DNA from: Opitutia bacterium
GTDB lineage: Bacteria > Verrucomicrobiota > Verrucomicrobiia > Opitutales > Opitutaceae
Assembly: GCA_016190985.1 (NCBI GenBank)
Contig: JACPPI010000018.1
Location: 62,001 to 126,000 of the forward strand
Direction of reading: 5' to 3'
Length of the DNA: 64,000 bases
Both the position numbers and the translations under genes were made by a program. Positions 44,517 to 51,537 of the stretch are shown piece after piece; within the stretch, counting starts at the first letter, position 1; every line of letters starts with the position of its first letter. The notes under the pieces are model-generated. The model did not search any database, was not told the origin of the DNA, and was given only the letters and a program-made list of their open reading frames with translations.

Positions 44517-45802
44517 TTGGCTGCAATAAGGCGCTGAAAGCCAATATTGTGACCGATAAAGAAAGCAGACCTTGGTTCATCGACGGTCGGACAGGCGTCA
44601 CAGCGAACTACGGTGATTTGCTGGCTGATCTGAACAGGAAACCGGCCAGCTTGCACCCTCTGTGCCAGCCGGAATCGACTCAAGATGCCCTTAGAGAGAT
44701 CGCCAAGGCGATTGCCTTTGGCGAGGAGATCACACTGCACGACACGGATTTTGGTGAGCGAGAGATCGAGGCGCTGGGCATTAAGCGATCAGAACTCAAT
44801 CATACCAAACCGGTGAATTTCCCAAAGGCAGTAAATCAATCGAGTTTGGCCACAGCCGCCGCAGGCAACTCGTCGGCTAGAATCGGTCTTTTTACCTCGG
44901 GTTCGACGGGTTTGCCAAAGCTGGTCTGGCAGAAGATTTCCAACCTGGCGCGGGCAGTGAAAGTTTCGCCGCGACACGCCGAGGCTGTCTGGGCCCTGGC
45001 TTACAACCCGACGCACGTGGCGGCGATCCAAGTCTATCTGCAGGCCTTGGCCAACGGCTGCCCCATTGTGGATGTCTATGGGCTCGGTCGGGAGCAGGTG
45101 CTGGCCGCGCTGGAGCGGCATCACGTCACCCACCTCTCCGCCACGCCCAGTTTCTTTCGACTGCTACTGCCGGCGGACCGACCGTTGCATTCAGTCAAAT
45201 CGGTGACGCTCGGAGGTGAGAGTGCCGACGCCCGCTTGCTGGCCAAGCTGGGGGAGCTGTTTCCCAACGCCCGGATGCACAATGTCTATGCCTCGACCGA
45301 AGCGGGCACCCTGCTGGTCGCGGACGGTGACGTCTTTGCAATCGCCCCCGGCATGGAGGACAGGGTCGTCGTGCGCGCTGGGAGGCTGAGTGTCCACCAG
45401 AGTCTGCTGGGTGAGTTTACCGGCGGTGCCATGATTGGCGACTGGTATGATACCGGTGATGTGGTGGAGGTAGTATCTGAGCAGCCGCTGCGATTTCGCA
45501 TCGTCGCCCGCGAGCGGGACTGGGTGAATGTCGGCGGGAGCAAGGTGAACCCGCATGAAGTTGAGGCAATGCTGAGCGAACATCCCGGAGTGGGGCAGGT
45601 GCGGGTGTTTGGTCGCAGGAATTCCGTCATGGGACATATCCTGTGCGCGGAGATTTTGGCCCGGCCGCCGGCGCCAACAGAAGCCGAGATTCGGGCATTC
45701 TTGGCAGAGCGCTTGCAACCCTACAAAATTCCGCGAATGATTCGGTTTGTGGACAACCTCGCCACCACCCGCACAGGTAAGGCCAGTAGAACGGACGGCT
45801 GA
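44507..45802 (+). CDS. AMP-dependent acyl/aryl ligase
   Basis: A 431-residue ANL-superfamily enzyme. The ATP-binding loop is FTSGSTGLPK, VYASTEAG is the A5-type motif, and YDTGDVV, RERDWVNVGGSKVNP and the TRTGKASR lysine are present. It is shorter than full acyl-CoA synthetases because of a reduced N-terminus. Next to an ACP gene it most likely loads an acid onto that ACP. The start codon lies inside an ACGGAGG-type repeat (44490-44516), so the first residues (MTEVG) are repeat-coded. Confidence 0.85.
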   Translation: MTEVGCNKALKANIVTDKESRPWFIDGRTGVTANYGDLLADLNRKPASLHPLCQPESTQDALREIAKAIAFGEEITLHDTDFGEREIEALGIKRSELNHTKPVNFPKAVNQSSLATAAAGNSSARIGLFTSGSTGLPKLVWQKISNLARAVKVSPRHAEAVWALAYNPTHVAAIQVYLQALANGCPIVDVYGLGREQVLAALERHHVTHLSATPSFFRLLLPADRPLHSVKSVTLGGESADARLLAKLGELFPNARMHNVYASTEAGTLLVADGDVFAIAPGMEDRVVVRAGRLSVHQSLLGEFTGGAMIGDWYDTGDVVEVVSEQPLRFRIVARERDWVNVGGSKVNPHEVEAMLSEHPGVGQVRVFGRRNSVMGHILCAEILARPPAPTEAEIRAFLAERLQPYKIPRMIRFVDNLATTRTGKASRTDG

Positions 45803-45809
45803 AGACGGC

Positions 45810-45837
45810 TTGCCAAAAGAAAGAGGGTAGAGATAGT
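45810..45837 (+). promoter_or_regulatory. Promoter of the 45.8-kb PIN module
   Basis: TTGCCA (45810-45815) and GATAGT (45832-45837) are spaced by 16 bases, and the GTG start follows 7 bases later. Confidence 0.5.
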
Positions 45838-45844
45838 TCCAAGC

Positions 45845-46054
45845 GTGAGCACGCAGGAGATCATCGCCGAACTGCCCAAGCTGACCCGTCCGGAACTGGA
45901 GGCGGTGGAGGCCAGGTTGCAGCAACTGCTAGGACGTCAACCTGTCCGCCTTTGGGGTGAGGCGCTGGCTGAGTTTGCCGGGGTTGTGCAAGAATTGCCG
46001 GCGGACTACGCCAGCAATCACGACCATTACCTGCATGGGGCGCCCAAACGGTGA
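45845..46054 (+). CDS. Putative antitoxin of a PIN toxin
   Basis: A 69-residue protein. The N-terminus EIIAELPKLTRPELEAVEARL is a short helical segment typical of small antitoxins in which 'L..L.R.EL..V...L' precedes a PIN toxin. The C-terminal half would wrap the toxin. The start is GTG at 45845. It overlaps the toxin by 4 bases (GTGA). Role inferred from pairing and size. Confidence 0.75.
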   Translation: MSTQEIIAELPKLTRPELEAVEARLQQLLGRQPVRLWGEALAEFAGVVQELPADYASNHDHYLHGAPKR

Positions 46055-46455
46055 AACCGATCTTTGGCGACACCTCGTATTTTCTGGCTTTGGTCAATGC
46101 GCGCGATCACTGGCATGCACAGGCTCTGGCACTCAGCCAGCGACCGCCTGGTCCGTTGCTGACTACCGAATGGGTGCTGATGGAACTCGGGGATGCCTTG
46201 GTCAGCCCGCCCGCCCGCGACAAGTTCAGCCGTCTGGTCGCCACCCTCCAGACACAGCCTGATGTGGCGATTGTGGCGGCAAACCATGAGACTTTCGCCC
46301 GAGCCTTGGCTTTGTTTGCCCAGCGTGCCGACAAGGCTTGGTCGCTGACCGACTGCACGTCATTTGTGGTGATGCGGGAGCACGGGCTGGAGTCGGCGCT
46401 GACCGCAGACCAGCATTTTGAGCAGGCAGGGTTTCGGCGGTTAATGCAGCCATGA
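46051..46455 (+). CDS. PIN-domain ribonuclease toxin (VapC-like)
   Basis: A 134-residue PIN protein. Acidic residues that bind metal are Asp7 (FGDTSYFLAL), Glu in TTEWVLMELGDAL, Asp in SLTDCTSFVVM and Asp in TADQHFEQAGF; the last matches the usual C-terminal 'D.HF...GF' of VapC toxins. Family members cut RNA, often tRNA. It sits inside the operon between the ACP ligase and the SDR, and its stop overlaps the SDR start (ATGA), so biosynthesis is coupled to the module. Confidence 0.88.
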   Translation: MKPIFGDTSYFLALVNARDHWHAQALALSQRPPGPLLTTEWVLMELGDALVSPPARDKFSRLVATLQTQPDVAIVAANHETFARALALFAQRADKAWSLTDCTSFVVMREHGLESALTADQHFEQAGFRRLMQP

Positions 46456-47180
46456 CAAAAAATATCCTCGTTACCGGTGTTTCGCAAGGCCTGGGTCTGG
46501 CCATTGCCCGGGCCGTGCTTGCCCAAGGGTGGACAGTCTCAGGAGTCAGCCGGCGACTGTCCGCGGAATACACCGCACTGCAACGGGAGCACGGGCCCCG
46601 GGCACGCTTTCACGCTTTTGACTTGAGCCGCACCGACGACGTGAAGTCGGAACTCTTCGACAAATATTTGCCGTTCGAGCTGCCGTTGCATGGCTATGTG
46701 AACAATGCCGCCGTGGCCTATGATGACATCGTCACCAACCTCGATGCCGCGCGTCTGCGGGCGATGTATGAGGTCAACGTATTCGCGCCGATGATGGTCA
46801 CCAAATACGCCATTCGCCACATGCTCTTCAACCGGTTGGCCGGTTCCATCGTGCACATCTCCTCGATCAGCGTGCACACCGGCTACAAGGGCTTGGCAAT
46901 GTATGCCTCGACCAAGGGAGCACTGGAGGCTTTTTCCAAGAACACGGCCCGGGAGTGGGGTGAGCGTGGCATTCGTTCGAATTGTGCCGTCGCCGGTTTT
47001 ATGGACACGGCGATGAGTGGAAAGCTCACGGAGGAACAGCGCCAGTGGATCTACAACCGCACGGCCCTGAAACAGGTGACCAAACTCGACTCGGTCGCGG
47101 CGACGACCGTCCACCTGCTGGGCGAGGGGGCTGCTTCCATCACCGGGCAAAATATTTTCGTGGATTCGGGCACAATTTAG
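46452..47180 (+). CDS. Short-chain dehydrogenase/reductase (FabG-like)
   Basis: A 242-residue classical SDR. TGVSQGLGLAIA is the cofactor motif, NNAAVAYDD matches NNAG, and the active site is Ser in HISSISVHTGYKG with YASTK (YxxxK). The C-terminal FVDSGTI is usual. Together with the ACP and AMP ligase it could reduce an ACP-bound keto acid before transfer to a sugar. ATGA overlap with the toxin gene upstream and a 3-bp gap to the acetyltransferase show it is in the same operon. Confidence 0.88.
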   Translation: MTKNILVTGVSQGLGLAIARAVLAQGWTVSGVSRRLSAEYTALQREHGPRARFHAFDLSRTDDVKSELFDKYLPFELPLHGYVNNAAVAYDDIVTNLDAARLRAMYEVNVFAPMMVTKYAIRHMLFNRLAGSIVHISSISVHTGYKGLAMYASTKGALEAFSKNTAREWGERGIRSNCAVAGFMDTAMSGKLTEEQRQWIYNRTALKQVTKLDSVAATTVHLLGEGAASITGQNIFVDSGTI

Positions 47181-47183
47181 ACC

Positions 47184-47825
47184 ATGGCGACCTTACCACG
47201 GTTGGTGATCATTGGGGCAGGTGGCTTTGGTCGTGAGATGTGGGCCTGGGCCGAGCAGTCCGTCCAGTTTGAGCGTGAATGGACCCTCAAGGGTTTTATC
47301 GATGACAACCTCGATGCATTGAAGGGCAAGCCGAGTCCCGGCGCACTATTGGGCACGATTATGGACTATCAGCCGGCAGCCGAGGATGCCTTCATCTGCG
47401 CGATCGGCGTCCCGGAGATCAAGCGTCGTTGCTCGGAGTTGATTGCTTCACGGGGAGGACGATTTACCCGCTTGTTTCATCGCAGTGCGGTTTTGGGACA
47501 TAATGTTGAGATGGCCGAGGGCGTCATCCTCTGTCCCTATGCCGTGGCATCGGCTAACAACCGACTGGGTCGCGGGGTTGCCTTGAATCTTCATGCCACG
47601 GTCGACCATGATGCCACCGTCGGAGACTGGACCCAGATCAACTGCCACTGTGATCTAACGGCATCGGTCGAGGTGGGCAGAGAAGTATTTTTTGGCAGCC
47701 GGGTTTCTGTGATCCCGAATGTGAAGATTGGCGATAAAGCCTACATTGGAGCAGGCTCGGTCGTATTGAGAGACGTGGCGGCGGGGGTGAAAGTTGTTGG
47801 TGTTCCCGCACGGCGGATCGGGTGA
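47184..47825 (+). CDS. NeuD/PglD-like sugar O/N-acyltransferase
   Basis: A 213-residue protein. The N-terminal Rossmann-like part (VIIGAGGFGREMWAW) binds the sugar nucleotide and is typical of NeuD/PglD; the C-terminus is a left-handed beta-helix of hexapeptide repeats with IGAGSVV near the end and the GVPARRIG tail. It likely acylates an amino sugar of the repeat unit, perhaps using the acyl group handled by the ACP genes. Ends in a TGATG overlap with epsI. Confidence 0.88.
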   Translation: MATLPRLVIIGAGGFGREMWAWAEQSVQFEREWTLKGFIDDNLDALKGKPSPGALLGTIMDYQPAAEDAFICAIGVPEIKRRCSELIASRGGRFTRLFHRSAVLGHNVEMAEGVILCPYAVASANNRLGRGVALNLHATVDHDATVGDWTQINCHCDLTASVEVGREVFFGSRVSVIPNVKIGDKAYIGAGSVVLRDVAAGVKVVGVPARRIG

Positions 47826-48541
47826 TGTTCTCACAGCGGCAATTTCTCATCTTGGGTGGCGGAATTGCTGTTCTACTCGGGGGTATTGTTCTGCAATGGG
47901 TTAATGTAAGAGACGTCAAGAAAGGAGACCGGGCGGCGGAGTTGCGTCCGGTGGGATTAGCGGAGCGTATGCCAGTGACCCTGGCCGGATGGAAAGGGCG
48001 AGACGAGCCACTGGGACTAAATGAGGCAACCCGTAGCGCGGCGGAACGTGTTCTCAATTATGACGACTATGTTTTTCGCGTCTTTGAGAAAGACAGCAGA
48101 CAGGTAGGCGTCTATATCGCCTATTGGGCGGCGGGGCGTATGCCCATGCAGAAAGTTGCTTCGCATACTCCTGACCGTTGCTGGACGGAGAACGGCTGGC
48201 GGTGCGAGGATATGCGCTTTGCGGAACCGGTCGGAGTCGGAGAATTGCACCTGCGGCCTGCGCAATGGCGGCGGTTCACACCGCCCAATGGGGCAGCGAT
48301 GCAATATGTGGTCTACTGGCACTTGGTCGGTGATCGCCTTTATGACTACGGAACACGCTTCAATTCCCGTCCGGCAATGGACAAATGGTGGCGGGACACT
48401 TTGGAATATGCCTTCAGCGGCAGTGAGGCTCAGTATTTTATCCGGGTTACAAGCAACCAGCCGTTTGAGGAGCTGAAGGGTGATCCGGGTTGGGAAGAAT
48501 TGCTCGGCGCCCTCGCCAAGCTCGGGCTGGCGGCGCGCTGA
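47825..48541 (+). CDS. epsI: EpsI family protein (exosortase-associated, DUF3485)
   Basis: A 238-residue protein. One N-terminal membrane anchor (FLILGGGIAVLLGGIVLQW) is followed by a periplasmic domain with GWKGRDEPL and the conserved VASHTPDRCWTENGW segment (family: HSPEVC-like). EpsI is normally fused to or beside an exosortase in EPS clusters; no exosortase is in the window. The start ATG at 47825 overlaps the acetyltransferase stop. Function in the family is tied to EPS export and sorting but not well defined. Confidence 0.85.
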   Translation: MFSQRQFLILGGGIAVLLGGIVLQWVNVRDVKKGDRAAELRPVGLAERMPVTLAGWKGRDEPLGLNEATRSAAERVLNYDDYVFRVFEKDSRQVGVYIAYWAAGRMPMQKVASHTPDRCWTENGWRCEDMRFAEPVGVGELHLRPAQWRRFTPPNGAAMQYVVYWHLVGDRLYDYGTRFNSRPAMDKWWRDTLEYAFSGSEAQYFIRVTSNQPFEELKGDPGWEELLGALAKLGLAAR

Positions 48542-48791
48542 CGCACGCACAGAGGACAGAGGGCGCGCCGTTGTTGCCTGCTGGCAACCCGGTGTTTGTC
48601 CCGAGAACTCCGTCCTCCGGCGGATTCACGGGCAAAGAAAGCAGTCAGAGAAAGCTGACAGCTATGAGCTGTAGGCTGTAAGCTCGGAATCGTGCTGCGG
48701 AGTTGACCCGCCTGCGTCCCGCAGTCGCGGGACTACGGCGCGGCAAGCGTGATGGGGCGTAGCTTGTGGCTGATGTGGGTGGGATGCACGG
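48542..48791. repeat. Repeat-rich gap after epsI
   Basis: No gene is seen in 48542-48826. It has an ACAGAGG unit (48549-48562), a TTGTTGCCTGCTGGCAACCC element (48571-48590 and beyond), an AGCTGA-type array (48652-48684) and a hairpin GTCCCGCAGTCGCGGGAC (48716-48733). The CGGTGT element recurs at 49731, 53531 and 59557. Confidence 0.65.
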
Positions 48792-48821
48792 TTGACGACC
48801 TGACTGGCAGTTGCTTTTGTA
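48792..48821 (+). promoter_or_regulatory. Promoter of the MNT/HEPN module
   Basis: TTGACG (48792-48797) and TTTGTA (48816-48821), 18 bases apart; ATG follows after 5 bases. Confidence 0.45.
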
Positions 48822-48826
48822 GGCGC

Positions 48827-49174
48827 ATGGTAATAACTCGCGAACCAGACACTTCCGGCTTGGAGGACGCCGCCCTGCTAAAGTCCACAGCGCGACGCCT
48901 GGGCGTGGCTTGCGCGGCCGATCAGGTGATTTTGTTTGGATCAAGGGCCAAAGGACAGGCCGCGACGGACAGTGATGTGGACCTGGCTTTGATCCTGCCC
49001 GACGGCACGGATACACGGGTGAGACTGCAAGAGGCACATCGCCTGCTCTGGCCGCGGCGATTCCCGGTCGATTTGGTGGCAATCCCTGCCTCGGTCTGGC
49101 GGCGGAAGACCACCCTGTTGGCCAGGCAAATCACCGCTCACGGCGTTGTGCTCTATGACCGCGGAGCGACCTGA
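48827..49174 (+). CDS. MNT-type minimal nucleotidyltransferase (antitoxin of HEPN/MNT pair)
   Basis: A 115-residue protein with the polymerase-beta-like signature ILFGSRAKGQAATDSDVDLAL: GSR at residues 38-40, Asp50 and Asp52. In MNT/HEPN modules this enzyme inactivates the HEPN toxin by AMPylating it. The start at 48827 is preferred over the in-frame ATG at 48749 because the fold begins here and a promoter precedes it. It overlaps the HEPN gene by 20 bp. Confidence 0.88.
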   Translation: MVITREPDTSGLEDAALLKSTARRLGVACAADQVILFGSRAKGQAATDSDVDLALILPDGTDTRVRLQEAHRLLWPRRFPVDLVAIPASVWRRKTTLLARQITAHGVVLYDRGAT

Positions 49175-49577
49175 TCCCGGCGAGCCGAAGCGCTGGTTGG
49201 AATCCGCCCGCGAGGACTTGGCCTATGGCGAAGGCGGCCGGGCGGCCCATCCGCGCCCAGCCACTTGGAGCTTTCAACAAGCCGCCGAGAAAGCCCTGAA
49301 GGCGGTTCTATTGGCCAAGGGTCGGCCGGTGCCGCGAACTCATGACGTGGCTTTTCTCCTTTCCGGGCTGGCAGACATCATTCCGGAAACGCAGGAAGTC
49401 CGTGATGCGGTCTTGCTGTTGGCGACCATCACCTCGGCCAGCCGATACCCGGATGACAGCATTGATATCAGGCCGCGGGATGCGGCCGAGTTTGCGCTGG
49501 CGGCCCGAACGATTGTGGAGTGGGCACAGCAGCATAGCGGAACTTCACCCCGTGACATCTCCGGCAAGCATCCGTGA
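49155..49577 (+). CDS. HEPN domain protein (toxin of MNT/HEPN pair)
   Basis: A 140-residue all-helical protein. KRWLESAREDLAYGEGG, FQQAAEKALKAVLLAKG and PRTHDVAFLLSGL are the family's helices, and ASRYPDDSIDI follows. HEPN toxins are usually RNases. It pairs with the MNT gene in front of it, and its stop overlaps the GTG start of the DegT gene by 4 bases. The ATG at 49155 is chosen over a TTG at 49146. Confidence 0.88.
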   Translation: MTAERPDPGEPKRWLESAREDLAYGEGGRAAHPRPATWSFQQAAEKALKAVLLAKGRPVPRTHDVAFLLSGLADIIPETQEVRDAVLLLATITSASRYPDDSIDIRPRDAAEFALAARTIVEWAQQHSGTSPRDISGKHP

Positions 49578-50842
49578 CCAAATCCCGCATCTATCTTTCG
49601 TCACCGCACATGGGCGGGGAGGAGCTCGAGTTGGTAAAAGAGGCCTTTGCGACCAACTGGATCGCGCCACTGGGGCCGCAGGTTGATGCCTTTGAGCGGG
49701 AATTTGCCGATTTGATCGGAAGGGCACCGTTGTTGGCTGGCTGCCAACCCGGTGTAGGTCCGGGCCGGTCGCCCGGCCTACATGCGGCTGCACTCTCCTC
49801 GGGCACGGCGGCGCTACACTTGGCGATGCGCTGGCTCAACCTCCAGCCGGGCGACGAGGTCATCTGCTCGACACTGACGTTCTCAGCGAGCGTCAACCCG
49901 GTGCTCTACGAGCGAGCGACGCCGGTGTTTGTGGACTGCGACGACATCTCCTGGAACATGGCGCCGGCTTTGTTGGCCGAAGCGATCGAGCACCGCCTGA
50001 AGCAGGGCAAGAAGCCCAAGGCGGTAATCCTGGTCCACCTCTACGGCCAGAGTGCCGACATCGACCCTATCGCGGCGACGTGCGCCAAACATGCCATACC
50101 GCTAATCGAAGACGCGGCGGAAGCGCTGGGTGCGGTTTACTACGGCACCGCGCAGAGGACCGAGGACAGTGGTCAGATGACAACTGCCAAATCGTCCTCC
50201 GTCGTCCGTCCTCCGTCCTCTGGAGTAGCCCCCGGCAGCGTGGGGCTCTGCGGGGTGCATTCTTTTAACGGCAACAAGATCATCACTACCTCGGGCGGAG
50301 GCATGCTGACGTCGAACAACGCCAAGCTGATCGACAAGGCTAGATTCTGGGCGACCCAGGCGCGTGATCCGGCACCGCACTACGAGCACTCGGAAATCGG
50401 TTTCAATTACCGCATGAGCAATGTGCTGGCGGCCATCGGCCGCGGCCAACTGCGCGTGCTGGAGGAGCGCGTGGACGCCCGGCGGCGCAACTGCGCCTTC
50501 TACCAGGCCGCGTTCAAGGATCTGCCGGGCGTGGCGTTCATGCCGGAAGCGAACTTCGGTCGCTGCACGCGCTGGCTGACCTGCATCACGGTCGATCCCA
50601 GGGCGGCGGGCACCGACCGGGAGAAAATCCGCCTCGCGCTGGAGCGGGAGAACATCGAAGCGCGCCCCGTCTGGAAGCCGATGCACCTCCAGCCGATCTT
50701 CAAGGGCTGTCCCGCTTACGGCGGAGCGGTGGCAGAGCGTCTGTTTGAAAATGGCCTGTGCCTGCCTTCGGGGTCGAATTTGGCTGAGTCCGACTTGGTG
50801 CGAGTGGTTGAGGCGTTCCGGAAGGCATTTGACCGCAGATGA
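49574..50842 (+). CDS. DegT-type sugar aminotransferase with two repeat-coded insertions
   Basis: A 422-residue PLP enzyme of the group that makes UDP-4-amino-sugars (PglE/EpsN-like: YLSSPHMGGEELELV, FNWI-type N-terminus). The PLP lysine is Lys235 in FNGNKIITTSGGG. Two segments are foreign to the family: about 20 residues after FADLIG (bases ~49725-49790, LAGCQPGVGPGRSPG) and about 28 after YYGT (bases ~50150-50233, QRTEDSGQMTTAK and on), both coded by dispersed repeats and in frame. It likely uses the keto-sugar made by the CapD-like enzyme. GTGA overlap with the HEPN gene. Confidence 0.9.
   Translation: MTKSRIYLSSPHMGGEELELVKEAFATNWIAPLGPQVDAFEREFADLIGRAPLLAGCQPGVGPGRSPGLHAAALSSGTAALHLAMRWLNLQPGDEVICSTLTFSASVNPVLYERATPVFVDCDDISWNMAPALLAEAIEHRLKQGKKPKAVILVHLYGQSADIDPIAATCAKHAIPLIEDAAEALGAVYYGTAQRTEDSGQMTTAKSSSVVRPPSSGVAPGSVGLCGVHSFNGNKIITTSGGGMLTSNNAKLIDKARFWATQARDPAPHYEHSEIGFNYRMSNVLAAIGRGQLRVLEERVDARRRNCAFYQAAFKDLPGVAFMPEANFGRCTRWLTCITVDPRAAGTDREKIRLALERENIEARPVWKPMHLQPIFKGCPAYGGAVAERLFENGLCLPSGSNLAESDLVRVVEAFRKAFDRR
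49731..49782. repeat. CGGTGT repeat with GTAGG hairpin, in frame in the aminotransferase gene
   Basis: TGTTGGCTGGCTGCCAACCC is followed by GGTGTAGGTCCGGGC-CGGTC-GCCCGGCCTAC, an imperfect hairpin (quoted in parts). Relatives lie at 48571, 53531 and 59557. Confidence 0.7.
50152..50221. repeat. Inverted ACAGAGG/CCTCTGT repeat, in frame in the aminotransferase gene
   Basis: The left part (50152-50179) reads CAGAGGACCGAGGACAG and the right part (50194-50221) TCCTCCGTCGTCCGTCC onward. They face each other and could pair. No stop is introduced. Confidence 0.7.
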
Positions 50843-50895
50843 ACACGGATGGTCACAGATGGAACAATCCGTGGTAATCCGTTCAATCCGTGGTG
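50838..50895. repeat. CACGGAT / ATCCGTG repeat before the sugar transferase
   Basis: CACGGATGGTCACAGATGG is followed by ATCCGTGGTAATCCG and TCAATCCGTGG, so direct and inverted units surround the end of the aminotransferase gene and the start of the next. Confidence 0.7.
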
Positions 50896-50897
50896 AA

Positions 50898-51524
50898 ATG
50901 AAATCGGCGTTCGCAAAGCGCCTCTTCGACCTCGCAGCCGTGGTTCTCACCGTGCCGCTCTGGCTGCCGGTGCTGACGGTGCTCGCGGTGCTCGTTCGCG
51001 TGAAGCTGGGCTCACCAGTGTTCTTCCGCCAAAAACGCCCGGGCTTCCGGGAGGAGATTTTCGAGCTGATCAAGTTTCGCACCATGACGGATGCCCGGGA
51101 TCCCTCAGGTAACCTCTTGCCCGATGCCTCACGACTCACACCTTTCGGTCAATGGCTGCGCTCGACCTCAGTGGATGAACTGCCGGAGCTGCTGAACGTG
51201 CTGCGGGGCGAGATGAGCCTGGTAGGGCCGAGACCGTTGCTGGTGCAATACCTGCCGCGCTATTCGCCCGCGCAGAGGCGGCGACACGACGTGCGGCCGG
51301 GGCTGACGGGCTGGGTGCAGGTGAACGGTCGCAACGCGCTGTCGTGGGAGGACAAGTTCAAGCTGGATGTCTGGTATGTGGACCACCGGAGTTTCTGGCT
51401 CGATTTGCGCATCCTTTCCCGCACCGTCTGGCAGGTGGTCGCGCGGGAGGGCATATCGGCCCCCGGTGACGCCACGATGCCGGAATTTCAACCGAACCAA
51501 ACCAACAGGACAGAGGACAGATGA
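50898..51524 (+). CDS. Undecaprenyl-phosphate sugar phosphotransferase (PglC-type)
   Basis: A 208-residue bacterial sugar transferase. A single N-terminal membrane segment (LAAVVLTVPLWLPVLTVLAV) is followed by SPVFFRQKRPG, FELIKFRTM and the SVDELPELLNVLRGEMSLVGPRP core, and the RPGLTGW motif. It starts the polysaccharide by moving a sugar-1-phosphate to undecaprenyl phosphate. The start at 50898 matches the family; the frame is open upstream through a repeat. The last residues (NRTEDR) are coded by an ACAGAGG repeat. Confidence 0.93.
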   Translation: MKSAFAKRLFDLAAVVLTVPLWLPVLTVLAVLVRVKLGSPVFFRQKRPGFREEIFELIKFRTMTDARDPSGNLLPDASRLTPFGQWLRSTSVDELPELLNVLRGEMSLVGPRPLLVQYLPRYSPAQRRRHDVRPGLTGWVQVNGRNALSWEDKFKLDVWYVDHRSFWLDLRILSRTVWQVVAREGISAPGDATMPEFQPNQTNRTEDR

Positions 51525-51537
51525 CAGATGACGGAGG
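51505..51537. repeat. 7-bp tandem ACAGATG/ACAGAGG array at the gene junction
   Basis: Consecutive units ACAGAGG, ACAGATG, ACAGATG and ACGGAGG code for the end of the sugar transferase and contain the ATG (51528) of the next gene. It is a clear 7-bp-period array. Confidence 0.8.
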
